NCBI GenBank assembly: GCA_030043235.1
Contig: JASHYF010000018.1
Location: 1-19,971, forward strand
Direction of reading: 5' to 3'
Length of the DNA stretch: 19,971 nt
DNA from: Solirubrobacteraceae bacterium
GTDB lineage: Bacteria; Actinomycetota; Thermoleophilia; Solirubrobacterales; Solirubrobacteraceae
The translations under genes were made by a program, and so were the position numbers. Under the pieces are notes generated by a model. That model worked only from the letters and a program-made list of their open reading frames with translations, did not search any database and was not told the origin of the DNA. Positions 6,991 through 15,084 of the stretch are shown here, piece after piece (position 1 is the first letter of the stretch; every line of letters starts with the position of its first letter).

Positions 6991-8937
6991 TCACCCTTGT
7001 GTGGCGAGGGCGGGCGGGCCGGCCATGAGGCGGATCGTGGCGCCCCCATGGTCGTCCCCGCGGGCGTAGTAGATCGTGCCGTGCAGAGGGGGTTCGCTTC
7101 CCAGCTGCGGACTCGAAATCGCCTGGATCGGGTCGGGTGCGAGGTAGGTGGCGATGCGCCCCGAGCGCCCGAGCGCGAGCATCCAGCTGTGACCGCCTGC
7201 GTCACGGCGCGCCCAGGCGAGCAGGCCGGCTGCGGTGAAGGAGGGCGAGAGCTCGCGATCGGTCCCGTCGGGACTGCTCGCTTCATCCAGCAGCCGCGCC
7301 TGCCCGCCGGGCCCGTCCAGGCGCAGCTGTGAGTGCAGCATGGTGCCGGAGCGGTACTCCCAAACGAACGCCACGCGGCCGTTGTAGAGGGCGAGCGCGC
7401 GCGGCCCCAGCCCGGGAGCGCTGCCGGGCGGGCCGCCCGCCAGCTCCCGCGGAGCGCTGCGCCCGCTGATCGACCCGAGGTAGAGCGCGGGCCGCCCTCC
7501 GGGGCCCGACATCGCGAACGCCAGCTGATCGCCCCACACGCTCGGCAGGTAGCGCGAGCCCGACCCGGGGATCAGACGCTCATGCGCGGAGCCGAGTTCG
7601 TAGCTGTAGAGCCGGCAGCCGCGACCGGTCCCGGGCAGCGGCAGCAAATCGCGGGGATCGAGCCGCGGTTCCACACGGCAGCGCGAGTACACCGCCAGGA
7701 CGCCGTAGCGGTTTGCCTCTTCGCCGTCACCGACGCGCGGGCCGAGCTCGACGTCGAAGGGGACCTCGCGCGGCGCAACCGGCGCGGCGCTCACCGTTCC
7801 GTTGGGGGCGCGCACCATCAGGCGATACGTCTTGCTCGCCGGTTGATACGCGCTGAAGGCAAGCCAGTTGCCGCGGTAGACGCTGATCGTGGTCGGGCGG
7901 CTGCTCTGCGCCACCTGGCGGTCAGGGTCGACGTACACGACGCTCGGGGCGAGCACGACTTCGCACGGCGGGCTGCTCGACGGTACTGCGCTCAAGGGGC
8001 CGCTGCAGCGGGAGTAGATCGTGCCCGCGGCGCCGGTCGCGGTGCTCGCTAGGCCCGCAGGTGCGACCGCGACACCGCGACGGGCGCTCGGCAGGCCGAA
8101 GCTGCGGAACTGGTATTCGGTTTCATCGCCCTCCTTCGCGACGCCGTATACCACCGCGCCGCTGAGCAGCGTCGGTGAGAGGTCCTCGATCCCCTCGATC
8201 TCCTCCTGCTGCTGCAGGTCGACCACGGTCTGCCCGCCGGACAGGCCATCGACGCGCAGCTCCGCGGTTCCGTTCGGATACAGGGCGGTGGCAGTCCCCC
8301 ACGCCTCCCAGCTGAAGGCGAGCGCGGTCGCGCTCAGCTCGAGCGCGGTCGGGCCCGTGCGCGGATTGCCGTCCTCGGTGCCTCCCGCCAGCAGCCTGGG
8401 CTTGCCGCCGGCGAGGCTCTGGACGTAGATCCGGGGCGGGTTGGCGGAACTCACCGGCTCGCCTTCTGCGATGCGCACGAACGCGACACGTCCGGCCGCC
8501 ATCGAAGGTAGGAACTGCGAGTAGCCCGGCAGGTTGGCAGCCGCGATCGGCTGCTCGGTCGCCGTCGCGAATTCGTACACGAACAGCCGGCAGCCGCGTG
8601 GCAACGCACGGGCGCTGGAGGGCTGCGAGCAACGCGAGTACGTCGCGACCAGCCCGCCGTGGGCGTTGTCCCCGAGGTCCACGTCGAACGGGGTGGCGCT
8701 CGGCGCGATCGGCAGCTCCTGCGCGACGCCATCGCTGAGCACCATCAGCCGCCAGGCCGACACCGACGGGTCGAAGGCGCTCCATGCCACCACCTGTCCC
8801 GCCGCGCTCACTTTCGGCGCCTGCGGCAGTCCGCCTGCAAGCACAGTCTCTGCTTCCGAGGTCTCGACCCGCAGCAAGACGAACGCGAGCACGACGATCG
8901 CGATGAGACTCGCGTGGCGACCCAAGCCACGCCCCAT
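6991..8937 (-). CDS. Large exported propeller-like protein with an internal duplication
   Basis: 648 aa from the ATG at 8937-8935, chosen because MGRGLGRHASLIAIVVLAFV is a clear signal peptide or anchor. The frame stays open to a GTG at 9123, which would add 62 acidic, non-signal residues and bury the signal; I consider that less likely. The mature protein contains two homologous halves, about residues 45-235 and 350-575. Matching landmarks are W-R-L-M-V and Y-R-L-M-V; TPFDVDLG and VPFDVELG; TYSRC and VYSRC; RGCRLFVYE and RGCRLYSYE; FLPSMAAGRVAFV and YLPSVWGDQLAFA; LAFSWE and VAFVWE. Blade-like strands point to a TolB/WD-type propeller of two units. The paired Y-S-R-C ... G-C-R-L cysteines recur in both halves and may form disulfides outside the cell (inference). 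No catalytic motif is seen. Confidence 0.85.
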   Translation of the reverse strand: MGRGLGRHASLIAIVVLAFVLLRVETSEAETVLAGGLPQAPKVSAAGQVVAWSAFDPSVSAWRLMVLSDGVAQELPIAPSATPFDVDLGDNAHGGLVATYSRCSQPSSARALPRGCRLFVYEFATATEQPIAAANLPGYSQFLPSMAAGRVAFVRIAEGEPVSSANPPRIYVQSLAGGKPRLLAGGTEDGNPRTGPTALELSATALAFSWEAWGTATALYPNGTAELRVDGLSGGQTVVDLQQQEEIEGIEDLSPTLLSGAVVYGVAKEGDETEYQFRSFGLPSARRGVAVAPAGLASTATGAAGTIYSRCSGPLSAVPSSSPPCEVVLAPSVVYVDPDRQVAQSSRPTTISVYRGNWLAFSAYQPASKTYRLMVRAPNGTVSAAPVAPREVPFDVELGPRVGDGEEANRYGVLAVYSRCRVEPRLDPRDLLPLPGTGRGCRLYSYELGSAHERLIPGSGSRYLPSVWGDQLAFAMSGPGGRPALYLGSISGRSAPRELAGGPPGSAPGLGPRALALYNGRVAFVWEYRSGTMLHSQLRLDGPGGQARLLDEASSPDGTDRELSPSFTAAGLLAWARRDAGGHSWMLALGRSGRIATYLAPDPIQAISSPQLGSEPPLHGTIYYARGDDHGGATIRLMAGPPALATQG

Positions 8938-9808
8938 CCAGCGCTCGCCGCTGCCCCCGAGGTGACGCTGCGCCTCCGTGATCAACGTGGATGCCGCTTC
9001 TCTTGCCGCGCCCGCTGATCCCGCTGAGCACCACGACGCGGTCGGGAGCTCACGGGACTCCTCCGCCTCTTCGTGAACGTCATCGAGGTCGCTGAACTGG
9101 TTGTGTCCAGGGTTCCCGAACACCGAGGCATCATCCCGCTCGCCGCTCCGGTCATGCTGTGCAGACAGTACCGACGATGCTCAGGTGCCGGTGTCCGGTC
9201 ACGACTGCTTCCGTGGCAACCCAATAGCGCCAACAGACACACTCCATGCGCTCGCTGAGAACGAATCTCGATCGTCTCGTCCCCTGCTCCTGAGAGTATT
9301 CCTTCGCCGTGACGAAGCGAGCGTCAGGCACCTCGGAGAGTTCCTCGGAGTTCGGACGAGCGGTGCTCGTCCGTTTGCGGGGTGTGCCCGGAGTTGGAGG
9401 TGCTCATCGAGTAGCTGATCCAACAAAGCTCGTCGTCGCCAGCCGGGGTAGGTCCGGTCCGGGTAGCTGTCAGGAGGCCCGGTAGCAGGCTGCCGGCTTT
9501 GGGGGGAAACGCCCGGGGTCGAAGCGCAGCGTCGAAAGCCCTTTTGGTGCGACTGAGCGGTCCGAAGCGTCAAGCGAAGTCTGCCGCGTCGTAAGGACGC
9601 CTGCCCGTTGGGGTGGGGAAGAGGAGGAGCCGAGCCGCGCCTGTCACGGCGAAGGCCATGGAAGGGGTGTAGATCCTGGATTGCAGCCCCGAGGGACCTT
9701 CCGGCGTATGGGGGCTCGGAACGTTCAGAAGGTGGCGGCGGGAACTGGAGAGGCCCTCCCCGGCCCGGCGGCGCTGCGCCGCCTCGACCACCCCAAACCA
9801 CGATCGCA
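8938..9808. other. Long intergenic region between divergent genes
   Basis: About 870 bases lie between the start of the minus-strand propeller gene and the tetR promoter. The frames here, including a 200-codon minus-strand one at 9199-9801, are Arg/Pro/Ser-rich and show no protein pattern I recognise. A perfect hairpin GGCGGCG-CTG-CGCCGCC (9767-9783) ends the region just before the tetR promoter and could insulate it. An AGCCCC/GGGGCT pairing near 9680-9715 is also possible. The stretch may hold decayed genes; I see no RNA gene in it. Confidence 0.5.
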
Positions 9809-9843
9809 TTGCATTACTATGCAGATAGTGATACTATCGTTTG
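9809..9843 (+). promoter_or_regulatory. Promoter for a leaderless tetR transcript
   Basis: TTGCAT (9809-9814), a 17-base spacer and TACTAT (9832-9837) form a good sigma-70-type promoter, AT-rich against a GC-rich background. The expected start, about seven bases after the -10, falls on GTG 9844. That implies a leaderless mRNA, common in actinobacteria, and explains why no Shine-Dalgarno is present. Confidence 0.75.
9816..9838. promoter_or_regulatory. Probable TetR operator overlapping the -10
   Basis: GATAGT-GAT-ACTATC (9824-9838) is a perfect inverted repeat that contains most of the -10. A further half-site ACTAT at 9816-9820 pairs with the same ATAGT (9825-9829), so three half-sites alternate in direction. 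A TetR dimer bound here would block RNA polymerase, so autorepression by the adjacent regulator is the natural reading. Confidence 0.7.
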
Positions 9844-10500
9844 GTGGCGCAGCGGAGGCGACTCACACGCGATGAGAAGAAGGCGCAGACCCGCGGGCGA
9901 CTGCTTCGCTCGGCCAACGAGGTCTTCGCCGCACGCGGCTTCTTTGCCGCCTCGGTGGACGAAATCGCCGAGCGGGCCGGGTTCTCGATGGGGGCCGTCT
10001 ACTCGAACTTCGACAGCAAGGGGGACCTCTTCCTCGCGCTCTTTGAAGAGCACATCGCGCGCCAGATGCGCGACTACCTTGACCTCTTCGCGGCCGCTGA
10101 GACGGTCGAGGACCAGTCCCGCGCCGGCGCGGATCGCTGGATGCGCTACGTGCGCGAGCATCCGGAGTTCTTCCCGCTGTTCCTGGAATTTGTGGCCTAC
10201 ACGGCGCGGGAGCCGGAGCTGCGTAAAGTCCTGGCGGACCGCTTGGCCGTGTTCCACGAAGCGTTCGCAGACATGGTTAGGATGGGTGCGGCCGATCGGG
10301 GGATTGAGCTGTCGCCTGGAGCAGCCGACCAGCTCGGGATCGTCATCAATGCGCTCGGCAACGGGCTCGCGCTCGCGAAGCTCGCCGACCCCGACGGGGT
10401 CCCCGACGAGCTGTTCGGGTCGATTCTGGCACTGATCTTCCGGGCGCTGACCGGCCCCGTGCAGCCCGAGGCGCACGAATCGGCGCTGACCGACGCTTGA
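9844..10500 (+). CDS. TetR/AcrR-family transcriptional repressor
   Basis: 218 aa from GTG 9844, preferred over TTG 9841 because the predicted transcription start coincides with the GTG. The N-terminal DNA-binding domain is classic: basic start R-x-T-R-D-E-K-K-A-Q-T-R, helix L-L-R-S-A-N-E-V-F-A-A-R-G-F, then the helix-turn-helix SVDEIAERAGFSMGAVYSNF at 38-57 followed by D-S-K-G-D-L-F. The C-terminal part (about 70-218) is a helical ligand domain of usual length; its ligand cannot be predicted. The gene lies 11 bases before an ABC ATPase gene and overlaps none of it, so the three genes probably form one operon controlled by the operator at 9816-9838. The likely role is ligand-relieved repression of the efflux pair, inferred from context. 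Confidence 0.93.
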   Translation: MAQRRRLTRDEKKAQTRGRLLRSANEVFAARGFFAASVDEIAERAGFSMGAVYSNFDSKGDLFLALFEEHIARQMRDYLDLFAAAETVEDQSRAGADRWMRYVREHPEFFPLFLEFVAYTAREPELRKVLADRLAVFHEAFADMVRMGAADRGIELSPGAADQLGIVINALGNGLALAKLADPDGVPDELFGSILALIFRALTGPVQPEAHESALTDA

Positions 10501-10511
10501 CGAGGAGACTG

Positions 10512-11459
10512 ATGTCGAGGATCGCCACGCCCAGTGACCAGGCGCGCGCGCGCGATGGCGACGTGATCTCGGTGCGTGGATTGCACATGTCCTACGGGGA
10601 CTTCGAGGCGGTGCGCGGCATCGACTTCGACGTGCGCTGCGGGGAGATCTTCGCGTGCTTGGGCCCGAATGGTGCGGGCAAGACGACGACGGTCGAGATC
10701 CTGGAGGGCTACCGCGCGCGCAACCAGGGCGAGGTGGACGTGCTCGGCGTCGATCCCGCGGCGCCAACGCGTGCTTGGCGTGCCCGGATCGGGGTTGTGC
10801 TGCAGAGCAGTGAGCTTCCGGCTGAGCTGAGCGTCGGCGAGCTGCTGTCCCGGTACGCGGGCTACTATCCCTCGCCGCGGCCGGTGGGGGAGACTGTCGC
10901 GCTGGTCGGCCTGGAGGACAGGCGCGACACCCGTGCGGGCAGGCTCTCGGGGGGCCAGAAGCGTCGGTTGGACGTCGCGCTGGCGCTGATCGGCGACCCC
11001 GAGCTGATCTTTCTCGACGAGCCGACGACCGGGTTCGACCCCGACGCACGCCACCAGTTCTGGGAGCTGATCGCCGACCTGCGCAGGCTCGGCAAGACGG
11101 TGTTCTTGACGACCCACTACATGGAGGAGGCCGAGGCACTTGCTGATCGGGTGGCGGTCATCGTCGCTGGACGGATCGTCGCCGAGGACGAGACCGGTCG
11201 GCTCGGCGGTCGCGACAGCGCGCCGTGCGAGATCCGCTTCCACCTCTCTGAGGGCCTTGCGGCGGCGGAGCTGCCCGACCTTGATGGCGACGACATTCTC
11301 GTCCAGGACTGCTCGGTCAAGATCCGTGCCGCCTCTGCCGAGGAGGCGCTGTCGACGCTGCTGGGATGGGCGCGCGAGCACGACACCAGCCTGATCGGTC
11401 TCGAGGTCGTGCGACCGAGCCTCGAGGAGGTCTATCTCGAGTTGGTGCACCGGCCATGA
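10512..11459 (+). CDS. ABC transporter ATP-binding protein, drug-efflux (DrrA-like) type
   Basis: 315 aa from ATG 10512, with AGGAG at 10503-10507; a TTG at 10497 overlapping the tetR stop is less likely. All nucleotide-binding motifs are intact: Walker A GPNGAGKTT (51-59), Q-loop Gln98, signature LSGGQ (145-149), Walker B LIFLDE (165-170), D-loop region T-G-F-D (173-176) and switch His202. The region after about 225 is the extra C-terminal domain seen in DrrA / CcmA-like exporters, ending V-R-P-S-L-E-E-V-Y-L-E-L. The stop overlaps the permease start (ATGA), so the two are coupled. It would power export by the partner permease at the cytoplasmic membrane. The substrate is unknown; hydrophobic drugs or lipids are typical for the family. 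Confidence 0.95.
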   Translation: MSRIATPSDQARARDGDVISVRGLHMSYGDFEAVRGIDFDVRCGEIFACLGPNGAGKTTTVEILEGYRARNQGEVDVLGVDPAAPTRAWRARIGVVLQSSELPAELSVGELLSRYAGYYPSPRPVGETVALVGLEDRRDTRAGRLSGGQKRRLDVALALIGDPELIFLDEPTTGFDPDARHQFWELIADLRRLGKTVFLTTHYMEEAEALADRVAVIVAGRIVAEDETGRLGGRDSAPCEIRFHLSEGLAAAELPDLDGDDILVQDCSVKIRAASAEEALSTLLGWAREHDTSLIGLEVVRPSLEEVYLELVHRP

Positions 11460-12232
11460 GTGACGCGCAACTCGCGGTTGAGGAGTTCCGCTATGAGCGC
11501 AAACGCTTCTGGCGTGACCCGCTGGCGGTGTTCGCGACCGTGTCGCTGCCACTGCTGTATCTCATAGTCCTCGCCACCAACTTCGGCAACCACGACGAGA
11601 GGGTCGCCGGCCAGCCTGGGGAGATGAAGACGTCGGTGTACCTGGTGGGCACCATCGTGGCGATCGCGATCGTCTCCGCCACGTTGGCCAACCTGACGGT
11701 CGGGCTCGTACGTGAGCGTGAGCGCGGGATCCTCAAGCGGCTGCGGAGCACACCCCTACCGCCGTCGGTGTACATCGCCGGGCGTGTCGGCAACGCAGTC
11801 CTGATCGCCGTGCTCACGACGATCGTGCTGATCGTGCTTGGACGCGTCCTCTACGGTGTCAGCGTCCCTTCGGCGCGGATCCCGGTGCTCATCCTCACGG
11901 TCGCCGTCGGCGCGATCGCCTTCGCCTGCATGGCATTCGCGTTCACGCTGGCTGCTCGCAAGGAGAGCGCAGCAGAGCCGCTTGCCTTCGGCGCAACCCT
12001 GACACTGTTCTTCATCTCCGGCAACTTCTTCACCGTCAACAACAACACGATGCGCGCGATCGCAAACGTGTTCCCCGTCAAGCACCTCAACCAGGCACTG
12101 GTCACGGTCTTCAACCCACACACCACGGGCAGCGGCGTCAAGGGCTGGGACCTCGCCGTGCTCGCCATCTGGGGGCTCGCCTCGTTGCTCATCGCCACAC
12201 GCTTCTTCCGTTGGACGCCTGCATCGGACTGA
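11456..12232 (+). CDS. ABC-2 type transporter permease
   Basis: 258 aa from ATG 11456, which overlaps the ATPase stop by four bases. About six membrane segments are visible: residues 23-41, 61-83, 109-131, 143-165, 175-193 and 232-249. The amphipathic stretch R-E-R-E-R-G-I-L-K-R-L-R-S-T-P-L (86-101) is the hallmark loop of ABC-2 exporters that couples to the ATPase. The N-terminus is cytoplasmic (E-E-F-R-Y-E-R-K-R-F-W-R-D-P). One permease and one ATPase suggest a (NBD-TMD)2 complex, as in DrrAB. Regulation is probably by the upstream TetR. A hairpin follows eight bases after the stop. Confidence 0.93.
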   Translation: MSDAQLAVEEFRYERKRFWRDPLAVFATVSLPLLYLIVLATNFGNHDERVAGQPGEMKTSVYLVGTIVAIAIVSATLANLTVGLVRERERGILKRLRSTPLPPSVYIAGRVGNAVLIAVLTTIVLIVLGRVLYGVSVPSARIPVLILTVAVGAIAFACMAFAFTLAARKESAAEPLAFGATLTLFFISGNFFTVNNNTMRAIANVFPVKHLNQALVTVFNPHTTGSGVKGWDLAVLAIWGLASLLIATRFFRWTPASD

Positions 12233-12240
12233 CGTGCCGC

Positions 12241-12256
12241 TGAGCGCCCGCGCTCA
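12241..12256 (+). terminator. Small hairpin after the permease gene
   Basis: TGAGCG (12241-12246), loop CCCG, CGCTCA (12251-12256): a 6-bp stem eight bases after the permease stop, without a T-tract. It may end or attenuate the efflux operon before the decayed dehydrogenase. Confidence 0.35.
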
Positions 12257-12277
12257 ACAACGCGCAATCAGGAGCAA

Positions 12278-13050
12278 ATGAGCAACGACCTTACGCCCCA
12301 CACGTCGACGCGGAAGTCTCTACCTCAGCTTGACACCTCTGATCGATGCCAGGATCCTGGCCCACCTCAACGTCGCGCTGTTTGACCCGGTTGGGCTTCC
12401 GCTCAGCGAGCGCGTGCGCGTCCCCTTCGCCGATGCCATGCTCATCGCGCTGCCCGCGCAGATCGATCCGGCGACCGCGGCGAGCGCGCCGGACAACATC
12501 GCCGACGCTTGGCGGGCCATCGTGCCGCCCCTGCGAGCGCACCCGGGTGGCCGCGTACTGATCCTCGCCGGCCCCGGCGCGAGTCGCCCTCTACGCCGTG
12601 CAGATCGCTCGTGCCAGCGACGCGGGCACCGTTGAGATCTTGACGCGAAACGAGACGGTCGCCGTCGAGGGTGAGCGGCTCGGCGCGGAGGTCGCGCTCG
12701 TCGAGGAGTGGCCAGAGAGCCACGGGCGCTTCGACGTCGTCGTCGAGAACGCCAACGAGCGCCGCGGCCTGGCCTGTGCGCTGCGCTCCCTACGGGTCGG
12801 CGGCCACTGCACCGTGACCTCGACGCACTTCGCTGGTGAGGCCACGATCCCCGTCCTCGAGATGTACCTCCGCGGCGTGACGGTCTCGGTGGGACGCACC
12901 AACAGCCGTCACACGCTGGAGCCGGTGCTCGATCTGATCGCGTCAGGCGCGATCGATCCCGCCGAGGTGACGAGCGAGGTAGTGACCTGGGACGACGCGA
13001 TCGAAGCGCCGCTCGGCTACACGACAAAGCTCGTCATCACGAGGGAGTAA
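12278..13050 (+). pseudogene. Decayed zinc-type (MDR) alcohol dehydrogenase fragment
   Basis: Two frames together spell the second half of a medium-chain dehydrogenase. From about 12330, frame one gives RVPFADAMLIALPAQIDPA then A-P-D-N-I-A-D-A-W-R and G-G-R-V-L-I-L-A-G-P-G. Near 12575-12585 the reading must move to another frame, which continues V-A-L-Y-A-V-Q-I-A-R-A-S (from 12583) through the nucleotide-binding domain to TAA 13048-13050. The break falls in the glycine-rich dinucleotide loop itself. The first 150 or so residues, with the catalytic zinc ligands and GroES-like domain, are missing. Instead an ATG at 12278 (AGGAG at 12270-12274) opens only a short unrelated frame. The gene cannot make a working enzyme as written. 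It may once have been the last gene of the efflux operon. Confidence 0.8.
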
Positions 13051-13187
13051 AGCCGCAGCGGCACCAGTGGCCTGAGCCGAGATCGGATGGTCAGTCCTGC
13101 GCCTGCAGCTCATAGGAGAGCCGAGGCGACCGGGACGCCATCGCTATCGCTTCAGTGACGATGCAGGCGTCTCAGTCGGTAGCCGCG

Positions 13188-13217
13188 AGACGCCCGCTGC
13201 GTCCCAAGCGGGCGTCT
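13188..13217. terminator. Strong bidirectional hairpin terminator
   Basis: AGACGCCCGCT (13188-13198), eight-base loop, AGCGGGCGTCT (13207-13217): a perfect 11-bp stem followed by TCTC. It lies between the end of the dehydrogenase remnant (plus) and the end of the SDR remnant (minus), where a shared terminator belongs. Confidence 0.65.
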
Positions 13218-13292
13218 TCTCGCGACCGGCGGCGCCCCTGGTTCTCCGCAACGCCAGGAGGGCGTGTCGTTCCGGTAGGGCTGGTCGAGCGA

Positions 13293-13622
13293 CTACTTGC
13301 GCGCCACCTGCAGGTAGGCGATCTTCGTCTTCCCCAGCGAGTTGCCGGACGGGGTGGTCGCCCACAGCTTCAGCTCTATCCCGAAGCTTTGCGCGGTCAC
13401 CTCGCGGAGCAGCTTCTTGCCGGCCTCGACCCCGCACGGAGGCCACCCGCGACCGGCCCTCCCGGCCGCCAGGTCCACATCAGCCATGGCGCCCTGATCG
13501 AGCGTCCGCGGGCGCTGATCGAAGAACTGGGTGTCGGTCATGTCCGGCTCGATCACCGTCACGCGCGCATGACGGGCGCTCGCCGCGCCGATCCCCGAGG
13601 AGGCGCCGGTGATCGGAGGCAC
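13293..13622 (-). pseudogene. Internally deleted short-chain dehydrogenase (SDR) remnant
   Basis: The 109-codon frame begins PITGASSGIGAASARHA, the SDR cofactor-binding motif T-G-x-x-x-G-I-G. After only a few residues it jumps to RVTVIEPDMTDTQFFDQRP, which matches the late SDR region (V-x-V-I-E-P-G-x-x-x-T). About 150 central residues, including the catalytic Ser-Tyr-Lys, are absent. The tail (K-K-L-L-R-E-V-T-A-Q-S-F-G, then T-P-S-G-N-S-L-G-K-T-K-I-A-Y) does not look like an SDR and may come from another gene. The start is GTG 13622; the normal first strand before the glycine motif is cut short. It is divergent from obgE with only 27 bases between. It is non-functional as a dehydrogenase. Confidence 0.7.
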
Positions 13623-13649
13623 GCGCTCTGGCTGTCACGATGGACGCAC

Positions 13650-15071
13650 ATGCTGCACGACCGAGCGAGAATCCACGTCCAGGCGGGGGCCGGCGGCGAC
13701 GGCTGCACGAGCTTCCGCCGCGAAGCGCACGTCCCGCGCGGCGGGCCCGACGGCGGCGACGGCGGGCGCGGCGGCGACGTGGTGCTCGAATGCGACGAGT
13801 CGCTGCGCGACCTGCAGAGCCTCAGGCGCAGGACGCGCTACCGCGCGCGTCGCGGCGGGCACGGCGAAGGCGCGCTGCGCCACGGCGCCCACGGCCAGAC
13901 GCTCACGATCCGCGTGCCGCCCGGCACCGAGATCACCGGCCCCGATACCCCATCCGGGGCACGCCGCGCCGATGGCGGAGACCTCGAAGGGCGCCGCTGG
14001 GAGCTGCTCGCCGGCGGGCAGCGCGCCACCGTCGCCCGCGGCGGAGGCGGCGGCAGGGGCAACAAGCGCTTCGCCACCGCCACCCGCCAGGCGCCGCGCT
14101 TCGCCGAGCGCGGCCTACCGGGGGAGGAGGGGTGGCTGGAGCTGCGCCTCAAGCTGCTCGCCGACGTGGGCCTCGTCGGCCTGCCCAACGCCGGCAAGTC
14201 CTCGCTGCTCTCGCGCCTCACCCGCGCCGCGCCCAAGGTCGCCGACTACCCGTTCACCACGCTCTCGCCCGTGCTCGGCGTGCTCGAAGGCAACGACCGC
14301 CAGCTGATCCTCGCCGACATCCCCGGCCTGATCGCCGGCGCCAGCGAGGGGGCGGGGCTGGGGCACGACTTCCTCGCGCACATCGAGCGCACGCGCATGC
14401 TCGTGCACGTGCTCGCACCGTCCCCCGAGGGGGACATCCCCGCCCAGCCGTCCGCCGGCGAGAGCGTGTACGCCGTCGCCAACCACGCCACCATCGAGCG
14501 CGAGCTGGCCGCTCACGACCCACGCCTCGCAGCGCTGCCGCGCGTCCTCGTCCTCTCCAAGGCCGACCTGCTCGACCGCCACAGCACCGGGGCGCGCATC
14601 GCCGAGTGGGAAGCGCGCCTCGGGAGCGAGGTCCCCGTGATCGCCACCTCCAGCGTGACCGGACAGGGAGTCGCCGAGCTGAAGGGCACGCTGCTGCGTC
14701 ACTTCGCCCGGCTCGACGCCGAGCAGTCAGCCGTCCCCGCGAGAGGGCCCGCCGCCGACCGTGCGGCGCAGCGCGCCGCACGGCGCTCGCCCGCTGAGCC
14801 GGAGCTCGCCGAGCACATGGTCTTTCGCCCCGCCGCACACGCGGGCTTTCACGTCGAACAGCTCGCGCCCGGGGCGTTCGCCGTCAGGGGCAGGGGCATC
14901 GAGCGGCTGCTCGCGCGCTTCGACGTCCACAACGAGGATGCCATGGCCTACTTCGAGGGCAGGCTGCGGCGCATCGGCGTGCTCGCCGCACTCGAGGCGC
15001 AGGGGTTTCAGCCCGGCGATGAGATCGAGATCGCCGGCGTCACATTCGAGCTCGATCCCAGCGCGCCCTGA
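13650..15071 (+). CDS. obgE: GTPase Obg, ribosome assembly and stress factor
   Basis: 473 aa from ATG 13650, chosen because MLHDRARIHVQAGAGGDGC is the conserved Obg start; the frame is open upstream but without protein character. Domains: the glycine-rich Obg fold (1-160; GGPDGGDGGRGGDVVL at 31-46), a GTPase domain with G1 GLPNAGKSS (177-185), switch region T-T (203-204), G3 DIPGL (223-227), G4 SKAD (303-306) and G5 T-S-S-V (333-336), then a C-terminal OCT domain (about 395-468). Obg binds the 50S subunit during late assembly and responds to GTP and ppGpp levels. No Shine-Dalgarno precedes the start, and its usual upstream partner rpmA is 13 kb away, so it must have its own promoter, which I could not pinpoint. 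The G4 Ser in place of Asn is a conservative change. Confidence 0.97.
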   Translation: MLHDRARIHVQAGAGGDGCTSFRREAHVPRGGPDGGDGGRGGDVVLECDESLRDLQSLRRRTRYRARRGGHGEGALRHGAHGQTLTIRVPPGTEITGPDTPSGARRADGGDLEGRRWELLAGGQRATVARGGGGGRGNKRFATATRQAPRFAERGLPGEEGWLELRLKLLADVGLVGLPNAGKSSLLSRLTRAAPKVADYPFTTLSPVLGVLEGNDRQLILADIPGLIAGASEGAGLGHDFLAHIERTRMLVHVLAPSPEGDIPAQPSAGESVYAVANHATIERELAAHDPRLAALPRVLVLSKADLLDRHSTGARIAEWEARLGSEVPVIATSSVTGQGVAELKGTLLRHFARLDAEQSAVPARGPAADRAAQRAARRSPAEPELAEHMVFRPAAHAGFHVEQLAPGAFAVRGRGIERLLARFDVHNEDAMAYFEGRLRRIGVLAALEAQGFQPGDEIEIAGVTFELDPSAP

Positions 15072-15084
15072 GCAGACATCGGCC

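Noticed and set aside
8938..9123. GTG 9123 start of the minus-strand propeller gene
   Set aside because: Adds 62 acidic residues ahead of the signal peptide; ATG 8937 is the better start, although a membrane-anchored long form is not excluded.
9199..9801. 200-codon minus-strand frame in the intergenic region
   Set aside because: Arg/Pro/Ser-rich composition without structure-like pattern, and it overlaps the tetR upstream region; probably a GC-rich chance frame.
13155..13649. Upstream extension of obgE
   Set aside because: The conserved Obg N-terminus starts at 13650; upstream residues are not protein-like and cross the terminator and the SDR remnant.
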